From: Bog-756 sp963737625
GTDB lineage: Bacteria; Actinomycetota; Acidimicrobiia; Acidimicrobiales; RAAP-2
NCBI GenBank assembly: GCA_963737625.1
Contig: CAVTTK010000002.1
Coordinates: 1,426,001 to 1,490,000 of the forward strand
Reading direction: 5' to 3'
DNA: 64,000 bases
Shown here: one piece after another, positions 63,946-64,000 of the stretch
How positions within the stretch are numbered: the first letter of the stretch is position 1
How the letters are laid out: each line of letters begins with the position of its first letter
The notes under the pieces: generated by a model
What the model saw: the letters and a program-made list of their open reading frames with translations, nothing else
The model's database searches: none
Told to the model about the DNA's origin: nothing
Translations under genes and position numbers: made by a program

Positions 63946-64000
63946 GCCCCCCGGCGGATGCCGTGGGGTCCGGCCCGTCCCCAACGCCGGGCCCGGGGTC

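Noticed and set aside
1..64000. CRISPR arrays, rRNA genes, prophage structural genes
   Set aside because: No regularly spaced identical repeats, no rRNA-like sequence and no phage capsid, tail or terminase motifs were seen on either strand.

Overview
The window is high-GC DNA with tightly packed genes, many GTG starts and frequent 1-4 nt stop/start overlaps. A mycothiol synthase gene, the rpsA-polA neighbourhood, an ANTAR response regulator and the small conserved proteins all point to an actinobacterium. The families present best fit the class Acidimicrobiia, but that placement is inference; no rRNA gene is present to settle it.

Layout. (1) 1-13.5 kb is a cell-surface polysaccharide region: a partial Wzx-type flippase, two SGNH-tailed acyltransferases, three polytopic GT-C type glycosyltransferases, a GT2 enzyme with a DUF2304 partner, and an FAD-dependent UDP-galactopyranose-mutase-like enzyme. 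Two acyltransferase/glycosyltransferase pairs are paralogous and arranged as mirror images. (2) 13.6-19.5 kb is a complete oligopeptide/dipeptide ABC importer (binding protein, two permeases, two ATPases). (3) 19.6-26.7 kb holds leftward core genes: rpsA, polA, an ANTAR regulator, a small coiled-coil gene and a menC-like enzyme. (4) A tRNA-Leu(CAA) gene at 26.83 kb is followed by an apparent 8.3 kb genomic island bounded by a 22-bp perfect repeat of the tRNA 3' end. The island carries an IS1380-type transposase remnant, two lower-GC membrane proteins and a secreted repeat protein, and no recognisable integrase. (5) 35.3-41.6 kb: a pRiA4b ORF-3-like gene, the type II fatty-acid cluster fabD-fabG-acpP-fabF and an ABC1/UbiB kinase-like gene. 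(6) 41.7-59.1 kb, mostly leftward: trpC-F-B-A, then a rightward two-component system and a DUF7064-like gene, then a long leftward run hisD-C-B-H-A-F, groES-like, hisI, trpE, ygfZ-like and a phosphotransferase. (7) 59.2-64 kb: a 65-residue conserved-looking protein, nth, mshD, a VIT1-like transporter, a MaoC hydratase and a two-segment MerR regulator.

How the genes work together. The left part would build, modify and export a surface glycan. The fab block supplies acyl chains. The his and trp genes form linked amino-acid operons, but hisG, hisE, trpD and trpG are not in the window. Separate hisA and trpF genes mean a bifunctional PriA need not be assumed.

Data quality. Nine otherwise intact genes outside the IS remnant (DUF2304, the FAD enzyme, an acyltransferase, dppD, the coiled-coil gene, a membrane glycosyltransferase, fabF, trpE, hisD) each need at least one frame change to be read through. 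All ten changes have the same sign, one extra base. Consensus insertion errors are the most likely cause, so these genes are annotated across the shift.
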